This document shows positions 5,476 through 5,836 of a DNA stretch of 5,836 nt, piece after piece. The notes under the pieces were generated by a model. The model made no database searches, was not told where the DNA came from, and saw nothing but the letters and a program-made list of their open reading frames with translations. The stretch comes from an uncultured Opitutia bacterium (lineage in GTDB: Bacteria > Verrucomicrobiota > Verrucomicrobiia > Opitutales > UBA953), in assembly GCA_903895475.1 (NCBI GenBank), contig CAITUF010000016.1, forward strand, positions 1 to 5,836, given 5' to 3'. Made by a program: the position numbers and the translations under genes. How positions within the stretch are numbered: position 1 is the stretch's first letter; every line of letters starts with the position of its first letter.

Positions 5476-5836
5476 ATGAGACGCCTCCTGCTTGGCCTGC
5501 TTTGCGTTCCGCTCATGCACGCGGAAACCTATGTGGAACGCGTCACGACCGTGACGACCACCCCGGGGCTGGTCGCGCTCTGGGACTTCACGAAACGCGA
5601 GGCGCCCGACCGACGTTTCACCGCCCACGTCCCCGCCGGCGCGAAGAACGACTACGCCCTCGACGCCGGGAACTACGTGAAGGACCTCTGGGGCCAGGGG
5701 CCCACCGCGACTTATGCCGATTTCCCCTTGCTCGGCTCGGGACCGTTCGGCCAGGCGATCCGCATCAAGCAGGAGACGAATCCCGACTTCCGTCCCCTGC
5801 TCTTCGTGCCGCGCGCCCGCCTGCAGGACTCGCCCT
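5476..5836 (+). CDS. Secreted LamG/concanavalin-like protein, N-terminal part (cut by window end)
   Basis: A plus-strand gene starts at ATG 5476 and stays open for 120 codons to the window edge, so its C-terminus is missing. Residues 1-16 form a signal peptide (Arg2, Arg3, then LLLGLLCVPLMHA) with likely cleavage before Glu17. The mature part begins with GLVALWDF (31-38), then FGQAIRIK (91-98) and RPLLFVPRARL (106-116). This pattern, an opening VALWDF strand followed by FGxAxRx and an aromatic/Pro strand, resembles the start of LamG-like jelly-roll (concanavalin A-like) domains common in secreted Planctomycetota and Verrucomicrobiota proteins. The family call is from pattern memory and only the first part is visible, so it is moderate. 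No Shine-Dalgarno is evident. It is divergent from the O-acetylation operon across a shared 109-base region. A role in binding a polysaccharide is inference. Confidence 0.78.
   Translation, partial: MRRLLLGLLCVPLMHAETYVERVTTVTTTPGLVALWDFTKREAPDRRFTAHVPAGAKNDYALDAGNYVKDLWGQGPTATYADFPLLGSGPFGQAIRIKQETNPDFRPLLFVPRARLQDSP

Noticed and set aside
1..5836. CRISPR array, mobile element, tRNA/rRNA or prophage signal
   Set aside because: No regularly spaced repeats, transposase or integrase motifs, terminal inverted repeats or RNA gene patterns were seen. Intergenic space is limited to 47 and 109 bases.

Overview
The window is a GC-rich stretch, about 65 % by sampling lines. It carries one tightly packed five-gene set on the minus strand and the start of a divergent gene on the plus strand. 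The proteins are mostly exported or membrane-bound. The mix is an AlgI-type MBOAT acyltransferase, an AlgJ/AlgX-like SGNH protein, a secreted SGNH esterase with a beta-rich tail, a PD40 propeller protein and a probable LamG-type secreted protein. Together with the weak Shine-Dalgarno sequences, this suggests a member of the Planctomycetota-Verrucomicrobiota-Chlamydiota group, most likely Verrucomicrobiota (Opitutus-like). That placement is inference from gene content and composition. No rRNA or other marker gene is present.

In transcription order (right to left) the minus-strand genes are: a PD40/TolB-like exported propeller protein (5366-4338); a 153-residue exported or anchored protein of unknown function (4341-3880); an AlgI-like MBOAT O-acyltransferase (3877-2465); an AlgJ/AlgX-like SGNH acetyltransferase with one N-terminal membrane segment (2465-1356); and a secreted SGNH/GDSL hydrolase (1308-7). 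The first four are joined by a 4-base overlap, a 2-base gap and a 1-base overlap, so they almost certainly form one translationally coupled operon. The fifth follows after 47 bases and has visibly lower GC. It may be the last gene of the operon or a separately acquired neighbour.

The core (MBOAT plus AlgJ/X-like) is the established machinery for moving acetyl groups across the inner membrane and onto an exported polysaccharide. The unknown 153-residue protein and the propeller protein are translationally linked to this core, so they are the best candidates for new accessory parts. The SGNH hydrolase could remove or edit acyl groups, or act on dietary or environmental glycans. The window holds no glycosyltransferase, polymerase, epimerase or lyase, so the polymer cannot be named.

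On the right, a 109-base divergent intergenic region with an AT-richer patch and a small inverted repeat separates the operon from a plus-strand gene (5476 onward, cut by the window end). That gene encodes a secreted, probably LamG/concanavalin-like protein. I see no RNA genes, mobile elements, CRISPR arrays or convincing terminators. There is no gene-free stretch longer than 109 bases.
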